Source: Anaerolineales bacterium
GTDB taxonomy: Bacteria; Chloroflexota; Anaerolineae; JAAEKA01
Assembly (NCBI GenBank): GCA_020634615.1
Contig: JACKBI010000002.1
Coordinates: forward strand, 186,001 to 250,000
Length of the DNA stretch: 64,000 bases
Direction of reading: 5' to 3'
Shown here one piece after another: positions 7,375 to 15,972 of this stretch. A model generated the notes under the pieces. The model worked only from the letters and a program-made list of their open reading frames with translations. It did no database searches and was not told where the DNA came from. The position numbers and the translations under genes were made by a program. Numbering within the stretch: the first letter of the stretch is position 1; each line of letters opens with the position of its first letter.

Positions 7375-9288
7375 TCACAACGGCCATGCAATTGGCACAA
7401 TCAACAAGCTGATGAACAGCACCAGAAGCAGCAGCGGCAGGCCAATCCTGGCGTAATCGCCCCAGGAATAGCCGCCGGGCGCCAGCACCAGCGTGTTGGT
7501 CGGCGAGGCAATCGGGGTCAAAAACGCGGCGCCTGCGCCCACGGCAACCATCATCAACATCGGTTGCGGAGCGATACCCAAGCCCAGCGCTGCCTGCAAA
7601 ACGATTGGCGCCACCAGGACGGTCGTCGCGGTGTTGCTCATCACCTGGCTGAAGCCGGTGGTCAGCAGGAATGCGCCGGCCAGCATCGCCAGCGGACCGA
7701 CCGTACCCAGCGTGCTGATCAAACCGTTGGCGATCAGCTCGGCGCCGCCGGTGATCTCCAGCGCGATGCTCATCGGCAGCATGGCAGCGATCAGGATCAC
7801 GGTCTGCCAGTTGATGGCGCGGTACGCGCCGTCCGGTGTCACGCAGCCGGTGATCACCATCACTGCGGCAGCCAACAACACCGCCATCACGGTCGGCATG
7901 ACGTTGAAAAGCATCAATGCCACCATGCCCAGCAGGGTCAACACGGCGATCAACGAGCGGGGCGTCAGGTCGATGACCTGGCGAGCCATGGCCTGCGGCT
8001 CGCCCACGACCACGAAATTGTCGGTTTCCTTGCCGATCCGCTCGATGTTCTCCCATTTTCCGCGAACCAGCAGTGAATCACCAAACTGCAATTGGGTGCT
8101 CTTGCGCGGCAACAGCGAATCGCCGCGACGCACGGTGATCACCTGCACCTGATAGGTGTCGCCGATCTGCGACTCGGCCACCGTCTGGCCGGAATATCTG
8201 GACCGCGGCGTCAGGATGACCTCGGCCACGCCCACCTCTTGCGACAACAGCAGGTCGCTCAGCCGCTCGTGGCTCGGATCCACGGGCTGCACGCCGACGT
8301 TGAAACGCTCAGTCAAGTCGGTGACAGCATTTGGATCGCCCTTTACCAGCAACATGTCCTGCGCCCGGATCACCGTATCCGCGCTGGGCAGGCGGCCTTC
8401 GTCAGCCTGTAACCAGTCCAGCCGTTCCTGAAGCCCGTGACGTCGCCGGTCCCGCCGGCTTGCAGGCTGCTCGTCAGGATCAGCTTCCTGAAACACGTCG
8501 AGCACCGTGACGCCAAAATCACGCCCCAGGGCAGCATCGGCCAGCGTCTTGCCAACCAGCGACGAAGCGTTGCGCACCCGCACCCGGAACAGCTTGCCCG
8601 TCAGCCGGTAGGACTCGGAAAGCCGGCCCATCGATTGATCGAGATCCACCGGCCGGTCGCTGGTTTGATGAGAAGGCAGCAGCTTGCGGCCAAACAGCAG
8701 AACAAACGCTGCCGCCGCCAGCGTCAACGGGATGCCGATGATGGCAAACTCGAAGAATCCGAAGGATGCGAACCCGGCCGCTACCAGCGTGTCGGACACG
8801 ACGATGTTGGGCGGCGAACCGATCAGCGTCATCAGCCCGCCCAGGTTGGCAGCGATAGCCATCGGCAGCAAGAAGCGCGATGGCAGGCCGCCGATGCGCC
8901 AGGAAGCCGCCACAACCGCGGGCAGCAGCATGGCCACCGTGCCGGTGTTGCTCAGGAACGCCGAGAGCACGGCCGTGCCCAGCATGACCACAACCATCAG
9001 CCGCAGGTCGCTGTCGCCCGCCTGGCGCATAAAAAACTGGCCCAGCCAGGCCGTGATGCCGGTGCGCGACAGTCCTTCGCCCACCACGAACAGGGCGGCG
9101 ACCATGATGACTGTGGAATCTGCGAAACCGGATAGCGCCTGTTTGCTGGTCAGGATGCCGGTGGCAAAGAGAGCGAGCAGCGACAGCAGCGCCACCAGAT
9201 CCGCCCGCAACCGGCTGAAGATGAACAGAGCGATGGTCAGGCCCAGGATCGCAAAGGTCAGGATCATGGGCACGTTCTCGCTCATCAT
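7375..9288 (-). CDS. SLC13-family permease with two RCK_C/TrkA-C domains
   Basis: About 637 residues from MMSENVPMILTF. An N-terminal set of membrane helices (ADLVALLSLLALFATGILTS, ...ITAWLGQFF, GTVAMLLPAVVAA, MTLIGSPPNIVVSDTLVAAG) is followed by two cytoplasmic TrkA-C-like domains (near VRVRNASSLVGKTLADA and VAEVILTPRSRYSGQTV) and a second membrane half ending near FISLLIVPIAWPL. The motif GSPPNIVVSD is typical of DASS/SLC13 transporters of di/tricarboxylates or sulfate. The substrate is not predictable here. The frame stays open far upstream, but the ATGATG at 9288-9283 overlaps the SDR stop (ATGA), which is the natural coupled start. Confidence 0.85.
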   Translation of the reverse strand: MMSENVPMILTFAILGLTIALFIFSRLRADLVALLSLLALFATGILTSKQALSGFADSTVIMVAALFVVGEGLSRTGITAWLGQFFMRQAGDSDLRLMVVVMLGTAVLSAFLSNTGTVAMLLPAVVAASWRIGGLPSRFLLPMAIAANLGGLMTLIGSPPNIVVSDTLVAAGFASFGFFEFAIIGIPLTLAAAAFVLLFGRKLLPSHQTSDRPVDLDQSMGRLSESYRLTGKLFRVRVRNASSLVGKTLADAALGRDFGVTVLDVFQEADPDEQPASRRDRRRHGLQERLDWLQADEGRLPSADTVIRAQDMLLVKGDPNAVTDLTERFNVGVQPVDPSHERLSDLLLSQEVGVAEVILTPRSRYSGQTVAESQIGDTYQVQVITVRRGDSLLPRKSTQLQFGDSLLVRGKWENIERIGKETDNFVVVGEPQAMARQVIDLTPRSLIAVLTLLGMVALMLFNVMPTVMAVLLAAAVMVITGCVTPDGAYRAINWQTVILIAAMLPMSIALEITGGAELIANGLISTLGTVGPLAMLAGAFLLTTGFSQVMSNTATTVLVAPIVLQAALGLGIAPQPMLMMVAVGAGAAFLTPIASPTNTLVLAPGGYSWGDYARIGLPLLLLVLFISLLIVPIAWPL

Positions 9289-10109
9289 GCCAGCTCGCGC
9301 CCTCCGCTGATGTTGACAAGCTGACCGGTCAGGAACTCGGCCGCGTCCGAAGCCAGGAACGCCACGACGCTGGCCACATCGTCCGGCGTGCCCAGCCGGC
9401 CCGCGGGAATGCGCGCGATGCCAGCGGCCACCACTTCGCTGTAGGGCCGCTGCATGATCTGCGCCTCGAGCTGATAGCCCCACTGCTTCATGCCGGTGTC
9501 GATGTCGCCCGGCAGCACCGCGTTGACAGTGACACCGAACTGGGCCATCTCCTGGGCCATGGACTGTGTCAGCGCGGCCACGGCTGCTTTGCTGGCCGCG
9601 TAGGCTGACATGTAGGGCCGGGGGCGCACGGCAGCCAGCGACGACAGATTGACGATACGACCGCCGCGGCCGCCCTGCATCATCACCGGCGCGACGGCTT
9701 TGCTGACCAGAAATGTACCGGTCGCGTTGACCTCCAGCGTTTTGCGCCAGGCGTCCTCGGCCATCTGCATCACCGGCGACGGTCCAAAAATGGCCCCCGC
9801 GTTGTTGACCAGGATATCGATGCGGCCGAATTGCTGCACGACCTTGCCGACCATCCGCTGGATCGATGCCGCGTCGGTCACGTCCACCTGCAGCGGCATG
9901 GCAGGCGATCCCAACGCCTCGATTTCAGCCGCGATCTCGTTCAGTTCTTCCCACTGGCCGATGCCGGGATGTGGCAAGTCAGCCGGCGGCGGCGCACACA
10001 GATCGGCGATGACCACGGTCGCGCCGGCCTGAGCCAGCCTGCGTGCGACAGCCTCGCCGATCCCGCCGCGGCGACCAGCGCCGGTAACCAAAGCAACTTT
10101 TCCGTTCAC
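9285..10109 (-). CDS. Short-chain dehydrogenase/reductase
   Basis: 274 residues, classical SDR fold. The nucleotide-binding motif TGAGRRGGIG is at 9-18, NNAG near 97, the catalytic Ser in VNLSSLAA and the YxxxK pair in MSAYAASKAAVAAL. The C-terminal half ends with a typical FLASDAAEFLTGQLVNISGG segment. It oxidises or reduces an alcohol/ketone with NAD(P); the substrate is unknown. It is the first gene of a two-gene unit with the SLC13-type permease, with stop and start overlapping, so the pair may import and oxidise the same organic acid or polyol (inference). Confidence 0.9.
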   Translation of the reverse strand: MNGKVALVTGAGRRGGIGEAVARRLAQAGATVVIADLCAPPPADLPHPGIGQWEELNEIAAEIEALGSPAMPLQVDVTDAASIQRMVGKVVQQFGRIDILVNNAGAIFGPSPVMQMAEDAWRKTLEVNATGTFLVSKAVAPVMMQGGRGGRIVNLSSLAAVRPRPYMSAYAASKAAVAALTQSMAQEMAQFGVTVNAVLPGDIDTGMKQWGYQLEAQIMQRPYSEVVAAGIARIPAGRLGTPDDVASVVAFLASDAAEFLTGQLVNISGGRELA

Positions 10110-10498
10110 AAGAGAGTCTCCAATGTAAGAATTCGTGTCGAGTATTTGCCAGGGCGCAGCCTTGACTACGGACCGCGAGCCTCTTCTGCAGCCTGATCGA
10201 TGAACCTTGAGAATTGATCCGGTACTCCGTCATTCCCGCGAAGGCGGGAATCTAATCTTCGCAGTCCTGGATTCCCGCTTTCGCGGGAATGACGATCAAA
10301 GTCGGCTTGGCGATTGTTTTCGCAACTGGTCACATGCTGCCTCAGAAACTGGGTTTTAATCTCGCGGACCAGATCTACGATGCCCTGAAAGGCGCGTAAA
10401 ACGGCGGAGCATTTTGTGCAGAAAAAACCCGGTTTCTACCACACCGACCGAATAGACCTGTTTTTCTCAACCCTTGTCATCCAGTGGACTGCAGTCGC
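10110..10498. other. 389-bp intergenic region with repeats only
   Basis: No convincing gene. It contains dispersed palindromic repeat copy 2 (10229-10293) and a second inverted pair, AGAAACTGGGTTTT near 10345-10358 against AAAACCCGGTTTCT near 10424-10437. The latter can form a hairpin of ~90-bp span. A reading frame at 10416-10673 overlaps the MFS gene antisense and is judged spurious. Confidence 0.7.
10229..10293. repeat. Dispersed palindromic repeat, copy 2
   Basis: Same inverted arms as copy 1 (ATTCCCGCGAAGGCGGGAAT and its complement with one change), beginning GTCATT and ending AATGAC, between the SDR gene and the MFS gene. Confidence 0.9.
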
Positions 10499-11848
10499 CT
10501 ATGCTTCCGCGGGCGCGGCTGCTACCACTAGTTCCGGCTCAGCCGCGGCCTGGCGCGCCGACTTCTCGTTGACCGTCAACACAATCAGCAGGCCGGCGAT
10601 CAGGAAGCCAGCGATGACCAGCAACGCCAGCCGCATCCCCTGCTGCTCGGCGGGCTCAACCGCCACGCCCTGACCTTCGAACATCAACGCCAGTTCCGCC
10701 GCGACCCAGCCGAAAACCAGGGGCCCGATCCAGAAAGCGATGCGACCGATCATGGTGAAGAAGCCGAAGAACTCAGCGCTCTGCGCTGGCGGTGCAAACA
10801 GGCCAACCATGGTGCGGCTGACCGACTGCACGCCGGCCATCGCGATGCCAGCCGCCGCGCCGATCAGGATGAAGCCGACTTGCGTCTGGTTGAAGTAGAG
10901 CGCAGCCACCACGCCGACCATGGCCACCAGCGACGCCAGCAGGGTCGGCTTTGCCCCGATGCGCTCGACCAGCAGGCCGAAGATGTACGCACCCACCACG
11001 TTGGCAATCTGCACCACAATGGCGAAAACGATGATCAGCTGCTGGCCCATGCCGAACAGCACCGCACCAATGATCGCCGCAAACTCCAATGCAATCGCCA
11101 CGCCGCCGCCGTAGACCAGGAAGGCGATCATGAACTTGGTCATCTCGCGGAAGTGGCCGGCGGTGCGAATGGTATGCGCAACCTGCTTGAAGGCTACGCT
11201 GACATAGTTCTCACCTGGCGGCAACGTTTTCTTCTGCGCCTTCTCCGGCAGCCAGAGAATCAGCGGGATCGTGGACAGCACCCAGAACAGCGCGGTGATG
11301 ACCATCGCGAAGCGAACGGTGGTGTCACCGGGGATCAGAATCACCAGCGGCAGAATGATCAGCAGCGCAATGACGCCGCCGGCCGATCCGATGGCCCACC
11401 CCGTGCCAGATATCTTGCCCATCTCGTCCGGGCGAGCCAGTTCCGGCAGGAATCCGTCGTAGAAGATCTGCGAGCAACGGTAACCGATCTCGGCCAGGAT
11501 GAAAAACAACATGCCGGAGACTACATCGCCCGCCTGGACGAAGAAGAGCATGGCGGTGAAAATGATTGCCTGAACTGTGAAGCCCAGTAGAAAGCGCTTT
11601 TTCGCGCCAGAGTAGTCGGCCAGCGCGCCCAGGATCGGTGCGATCACCGCGACGATCACCAGCGCGATGCCAATGGCCAGCCCCCACAGACGTGAACCTT
11701 CCGCGCCGCCGACGACCACCTGCTTGAAATAAGCGGCAAACACCGCCAGATAGACCACCGACGCGTAGGCTGAGTTGCCAAAGTCGTACAGATACCACGC
11801 GACGCGTTCACGCCGGGTGGAAAGAGGTGGCAGGGACGTTATGGTCAT
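10499..11848 (-). CDS. MFS transporter, UMF1/Atg22-like family
   Basis: 449 residues, about 12 predicted membrane segments. The opening RERVAWYLYDFGNSAYASVVYL is diagnostic of the UMF1 (Atg22-like) branch, where WYLYDFANSAF-type sequence precedes helix 1. Later segments include IGLALVIVAVIAPILGALADYSGAKKR and GLFAPPAQSAEFFGFF, which is also conserved in the family. Vacuolar Atg22 exports amino acids in yeast; bacterial members have no assigned substrate. It is inner membrane and transcribed alone, with the start ATG 11848 after an AAGGAGCACGAC site. Confidence 0.9.
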   Translation of the reverse strand: MTITSLPPLSTRRERVAWYLYDFGNSAYASVVYLAVFAAYFKQVVVGGAEGSRLWGLAIGIALVIVAVIAPILGALADYSGAKKRFLLGFTVQAIIFTAMLFFVQAGDVVSGMLFFILAEIGYRCSQIFYDGFLPELARPDEMGKISGTGWAIGSAGGVIALLIILPLVILIPGDTTVRFAMVITALFWVLSTIPLILWLPEKAQKKTLPPGENYVSVAFKQVAHTIRTAGHFREMTKFMIAFLVYGGGVAIALEFAAIIGAVLFGMGQQLIIVFAIVVQIANVVGAYIFGLLVERIGAKPTLLASLVAMVGVVAALYFNQTQVGFILIGAAAGIAMAGVQSVSRTMVGLFAPPAQSAEFFGFFTMIGRIAFWIGPLVFGWVAAELALMFEGQGVAVEPAEQQGMRLALLVIAGFLIAGLLIVLTVNEKSARQAAAEPELVVAAAPAEA

Positions 11849-12060
11849 GTCGTGCTCCTTGGGGAAGTGGAAGCGGATGGGACGGAAGGGAAACGAGGGA
11901 AATGCGGCAATTCAGGCGCTGTCTCCCGCCGCTGATGTTCTGAATGATACAACGGCAGCCGGGCAGTGTCAACTCAACGCGCACCAATTCCGGGGCTTCT
12001 CACTCGTCTCTAATAGGTGGCTTTTCAAACATCTCGCAGATGCACAGGTGCTGGTATTGT

Positions 12061-12771
12061 TCACACCAGCATCAGAACACCGGTTGCCATAATCAAGACA
12101 AGAACGGCAGTTCGAAAGCGTTCGTGGCTCATGCGTCGGTCGATGAATGCGCCCAGCGCGATACCTGCCAGCAATGCCGGTAAAGCAATAGCAGCCATTC
12201 GCGCCACGTCGGCCGTGATATTCCCGGCAGCGGCGTGAGCCAGAATCACCGTTGCGCTGCTGGCAAGGAAAATGACCTGCAACGTGGAGCGGAACTGGTC
12301 GCGCGGCCAGACGCGCGCGTTGCCGTAGACGATGATTGGCGGGCCGGGAGTGTTGAACGCGCCGCCCAGGCAGCCCGCCAGGAACCCGACCGGATACGCC
12401 CAGACGGTAGATTTCAGCGGCGGCAAGGCAGGCTTGAACAGCGCAAACAGGGCGTACCCGATCAGCACTACCCCCAACACTCCCTTGATCAGATTTTCAT
12501 CGAACGTACGCAGAACCTGCACGCCGACCAACACACCCACCAGCGCCGGCAGCAGAAGCTGCAGCGTCTCCCGCCACACCAGCCCGCGGCGATAGCGCAG
12601 CAAATTGACCAGGTAAAGCGTGAACCCCACCAACGCCACCAACGGCGCGGCCGTCTTGAGCCCTAACACCAGCGTCAGCAGCGGCATGACCAGCAGCGCA
12701 AAGCCAAACCCGGCCAGCGTCTGCAACGCGGCAGCAAAGAACACGATCAACACTATCAGTGGCCAGCTCAT
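12061..12771 (-). CDS. TauE/SafE (TSUP) family membrane permease
   Basis: 236 residues with about eight hydrophobic segments. The first (LIVLIVFFAAALQTLAGFGFALLVMPLL) and the mid-protein GFLAGCLGGAFNTPGPPIIVYGNA are typical of TSUP proteins, which move sulfite, sulfonates or other small anions. It lies 7 bp downstream of the HzsA-like gene on the same strand, so co-transcription is likely. Any functional tie to that secreted protein is speculative. Confidence 0.88.
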   Translation of the reverse strand: MSWPLIVLIVFFAAALQTLAGFGFALLVMPLLTLVLGLKTAAPLVALVGFTLYLVNLLRYRRGLVWRETLQLLLPALVGVLVGVQVLRTFDENLIKGVLGVVLIGYALFALFKPALPPLKSTVWAYPVGFLAGCLGGAFNTPGPPIIVYGNARVWPRDQFRSTLQVIFLASSATVILAHAAAGNITADVARMAAIALPALLAGIALGAFIDRRMSHERFRTAVLVLIMATGVLMLV

Positions 12772-12778
12772 ACGTCCA

Positions 12779-15133
12779 TCACCCGCTGCACACCTCGCCC
12801 CAACGGCTCGCCACCAGCATCACATCGACCACGGTGATCTGACCGTCGCCATCGCGGTCATAGTGCGGATCGCTGGATGCCTGGCCCCATTGACTGGCGA
12901 TCGTAGTCAAATCGGCGGCATCGACCGCGCCGCTGCCATCGAAGTCGGGGCAACTCCACCAGCCTAGCAGTTGCACCAGCGCGGCCGGCGTATTCTGCGG
13001 CGGCCCGTTGCCGGCCTGGTCGAATTCGCTCAGGCCGTGGCATGACGTGCACACACGAATCTCGCCCGGCTGGAACGTCAGCCAGTAACGCTCGCGTACC
13101 ACGCCCACACCGTCGCCGTCGGTCAACTGCCAGCTCAGCGCGCGGCTGGTGGGCACAAACGCAGCTACAGAGCCGTCGGGCGCAACTGCGACGCTGCCGG
13201 GCGGCCCGGATGTGGGCGGATTCTGCACAGCCGGGTCGTGCAGCGGCTGCGCCAGCACCCGCCGGCCGGGGTCGGGCTCTTCTGTCCCGCCCAGCCCGCG
13301 GATCAGATCGGCCTGGAACAGTTGCATCGCGGTCACGTCGTAGATCGTCCCCGGCGCGCCGATGGTCTGCGCACCGCCGCCTGCCACCCGCAAGTTAAAG
13401 GGCTGTTGCAGGTCGAAGTCGTCGCGCGTCGTTACGTTGCGGCTGACGATCAGTGCCAGGTCGTTGGCCGTCAGATAGCTGCGCAGCGCCTCAGGGCTGA
13501 CTCCGGCCTGGTTGAACGCATCCAGTTCCGGCGCAACCAGACTGGCTGTCGTCGCCGCGGGCCGTGGCGTTGCCCGCGCCTCTACGGGTTGCAGTTCCCA
13601 CAGTTCGCCGGAATAGCTGACCAGCACGTCCGGGTCCCAATAGCTGACCGACTTGCTGATGCCGGCGGTCAGCGGCTGGTCGGCCTCGTAGTAACCGTTG
13701 CCTGCCACGCTCAACGTCTTCAGGCGAAAGCGGTAGCGAGGAATCGGGTTCGCGCGCGTGCCTTCGTTGTACGCTGCGCGCGTTTCGGTCGTGTGTGCGG
13801 CTATCAGCGCCCCATCCGACAGCAGCAGCGGGTCGCGGTAGTGGCCGGAATGGTCGGGACTGGGATCGTCGGTGTAGCTGGCCGTGTCGCGGTGGGTGAT
13901 GTAAGTGACCGCGATGTGGTCGGCGTCCAGCCCTGGCGGCGCGTCGATGCGGATCACCTGCCCTGCGGCGTGGGTGTAGAACTCAGGCGCGTCGATGCCG
14001 ATGTAGCGGCCCGGTGTGGCAGGATCCTCTGCGATCTGCAGCATGTTGTCGATGGCGTTGGGGTTGAAACGCGGCAACTGGCCGTAGTACTCCACCAGAT
14101 TGGGATCGTCGGTCAGGCTGGGCGGGATGTAGCTATGCAACTCGTGGCGGCCGATGTGGTTCAGCGTTTCCAGTTCACTGCCATCCTGGTTCATGGTCCA
14201 GGGAAAGAAGTGGTTGAAGGTGTGACCCCAGAGGTTGGTTCCGGTCAGATCGTGATCGGCCCGCGGCTCCGGATACACTTCGACACGCGTCTCCAGCGGC
14301 ACGGAATCCGGTTCCTCGCCCGACCAGTTGAAAGTGCAGTAGCCGCATGGCTGCCCGTTGAGCGCGTTTTCGTTGTCGGCATCGGCCTGCTGATCGCGCT
14401 GTAAGTGGTCCCACTGGGTGAACACGACGCGGCCGAAGCTGTCCACGAAGGGGGTGAAATCGCCCGACGGCGCATGGTTCAGCAGGCGCAGCGTGCCGCT
14501 GGCCGGATCGAGCTGCCACAATCCGCTGACCGTGGCCGCTTCCTCATACTCGTCGAGTTGCGGATAGAGATGCGTCTGGCCGTCGCGCGGCCGGTCACTG
14601 GTGAAGATGATACGGTCGTCGCTGTCATAGATCGGCGAAACGTTGTTGTAGTCAGCCGGCTGGCCGGGCACGCGCGTGATCACTGCCGTCTCGCCCTGCC
14701 CCAGCCCGCTGACCTCGTAGATCTGCCACTGGTAAGTTTCCCAGACGTATTGCTCCGTCGGCGCGCCGATGACCATGCTGAACAACGCTTTATCACCGCT
14801 CCAGTGAACGGCTGGATCGCGTACGGCGATCGAGTCGGCGCCTTGAAAACCGGTCATGCCGAAGCCACCCTCGGCGGTCAGATTGCGCAGCGTGCCATCA
14901 GGGTAGCGAATCCACAGGTCGCCGCCGCGGCCCACGGCCTGCAACTGCGGGTCGTGGTTGCCGAATACCGACCCGATCGTGGTGAAATCGGCCGGAATGG
15001 GGATCTGGGTGACGAACAGGATCGGATACGGCGTGTTGACCGCCGTAGCCGAATCGACGTGCTTGCCACCGCCGGCAAGCACAGCCAGCGCGATTCCGGC
15101 GCTCAACAGCAAACGACTTACTCGCTCAATCAT
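12779..15133 (-). CDS. Secreted HzsA-like protein with CxxCH motif and dockerin-like C-terminus
   Basis: 784 residues from ATG 15133, which has GGAGACG 8 nt upstream; a longer frame from 15160 would spoil the signal peptide. The N-terminus (MIERVSRLLLSAGIALAVLA) is a signal peptide. The body is propeller-like, with motifs such as SPIYDSDDRIIFTSDRPRDG, PFVDSFGRVVFTQWDH and HEL-containing segments, resembling proteins related to the hydrazine synthase alpha subunit. A single haem-type CTSCH lies at 695-699. Two calcium-loop repeats (DFDGSGAVDAADL and YDRDGDGQITVVDV) end the protein like a type I dockerin. No hydrazine synthase partners are present, so an anammox role is not implied. Function unknown; export and metal or haem binding are likely. 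Confidence 0.78.
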   Translation of the reverse strand: MIERVSRLLLSAGIALAVLAGGGKHVDSATAVNTPYPILFVTQIPIPADFTTIGSVFGNHDPQLQAVGRGGDLWIRYPDGTLRNLTAEGGFGMTGFQGADSIAVRDPAVHWSGDKALFSMVIGAPTEQYVWETYQWQIYEVSGLGQGETAVITRVPGQPADYNNVSPIYDSDDRIIFTSDRPRDGQTHLYPQLDEYEEAATVSGLWQLDPASGTLRLLNHAPSGDFTPFVDSFGRVVFTQWDHLQRDQQADADNENALNGQPCGYCTFNWSGEEPDSVPLETRVEVYPEPRADHDLTGTNLWGHTFNHFFPWTMNQDGSELETLNHIGRHELHSYIPPSLTDDPNLVEYYGQLPRFNPNAIDNMLQIAEDPATPGRYIGIDAPEFYTHAAGQVIRIDAPPGLDADHIAVTYITHRDTASYTDDPSPDHSGHYRDPLLLSDGALIAAHTTETRAAYNEGTRANPIPRYRFRLKTLSVAGNGYYEADQPLTAGISKSVSYWDPDVLVSYSGELWELQPVEARATPRPAATTASLVAPELDAFNQAGVSPEALRSYLTANDLALIVSRNVTTRDDFDLQQPFNLRVAGGGAQTIGAPGTIYDVTAMQLFQADLIRGLGGTEEPDPGRRVLAQPLHDPAVQNPPTSGPPGSVAVAPDGSVAAFVPTSRALSWQLTDGDGVGVVRERYWLTFQPGEIRVCTSCHGLSEFDQAGNGPPQNTPAALVQLLGWWSCPDFDGSGAVDAADLTTIASQWGQASSDPHYDRDGDGQITVVDVMLVASRWGEVCSG

Positions 15134-15182
15134 TGCAACGTCTCCTTCCACGTCAACCAATCAACGACAAATCGCACAAAGT

Positions 15183-15566
15183 CTATCCCTTGACGTAGGA
15201 CAGCTTCTCGATAATCAGGCCGCCGCGTACGCGAAACACATCCACGCCGCGAACGTGCCCATCGCTACCCGTTTCATCCACCCATGTGTAGCGCCAGCGC
15301 ATGACGCAACGCTCACCGAGACCGAAGATCTCCTCGATGTCGATGTGCGCCTGTGGCGACGCCTCGAAGAACCCACGCCAGAAATCAGCCACTGCCTCCT
15401 TGCCGGCGAAACGGGTACCATCGGGCGCCGGCGCGGTGTTCTCGAAAACGCTGTCGCTGGTCACGAGTTGCATCATGCCATCCACATCGTGGCGATTGAA
15501 CGCTTCGTTGAACGCGAGGACCGTGCGCATCGCCGTCTCAAGTTTGGCCAGGCGGGCAGGACTCAT
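15183..15566 (-). CDS. SnoaL/NTF2-like polyketide-cyclase-fold protein
   Basis: 127 residues. Signs of the SnoaL/ketosteroid-isomerase fold are VLAFNEAFNRHDVDGMMQL, VFENTAPAPDGTRFAGKEAV, FWRGFFEA and VDVFRVRGGLIIEKLSYVKG. These small cone-shaped proteins include isomerases and many of unknown substrate. The ATG at 15566 follows AAAGGAGCG. It is followed, 50 bp on, by the HzsA-like gene on the same strand. Confidence 0.85.
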   Translation of the reverse strand: MSPARLAKLETAMRTVLAFNEAFNRHDVDGMMQLVTSDSVFENTAPAPDGTRFAGKEAVADFWRGFFEASPQAHIDIEEIFGLGERCVMRWRYTWVDETGSDGHVRGVDVFRVRGGLIIEKLSYVKG

Positions 15567-15609
15567 GGAACGCTCCTTTGAATGATTCGATACCGGCTGA
15601 CAGAAACGC

Positions 15610-15945
15610 CATCCCGGTCTGGCGCGGTCCAGAAATGGCCGAAGGTGTGACCCCAGAGAGGTTGGTTCCGGTCAGATCGTGATCGGCCTGCGGCTCCGGA
15701 TACACTTCGACACGCGTTCCAGCGGCACGGGAATCCGGTTCTCGCCCGACCAGTTGAAAAGTGCAGTAGTCGCGCCACGGCTGCCCGTTGAGCGCGTTGT
15801 CGGCACGGCCTGTTGATCGCGCCGTGCGGTCCCACTGGTGAACACGACGCGGCCGAAGCTTTCGTCCACGAAGGGAGTGAAATCGCCTGACGGCGCATGG
15901 TCGTTCAGCAGGCGCAGCGTTGCTGGCCGGATCGAGCCGCCAAGT
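15610..15945 (-). pseudogene. Indel-ridden partial copy of the HzsA-like gene
   Basis: About 330 bp are closely similar to 14194-14515 inside the HzsA-like gene (for example the segments for HAPSGDFTPFV, GRVVFT and EVYPEPRADHDLTGTN). They contain many single- and few-base insertions and deletions, so no frame stays open. The copy has the same orientation and stops close to the left end of the IS701-type element. Either a partial duplication decayed here, or the element inserted near a degenerate second copy. Substitutions look few relative to indels. Confidence 0.85.
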
Positions 15946-15972
15946 AACTTCCGAAGTCTTTTCAAACAGCCT
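15945..15972. repeat. Half copy of the GTTTGAAAAG-type inverted repeat
   Basis: The string ACTTCCGAAGTCTTTTCAAA continued by CAGC is the same as one arm of the nested inverted-repeat element at 61738-61858. Only one arm is present, directly abutting the left end of the insertion sequence. Confidence 0.7.

Noticed and set aside
12779..15133. Anammox hydrazine synthase
   Set aside because: Only an alpha-subunit-like protein with one CxxCH is present; no beta/gamma subunits or other multihaem proteins, and a dockerin-like tail.
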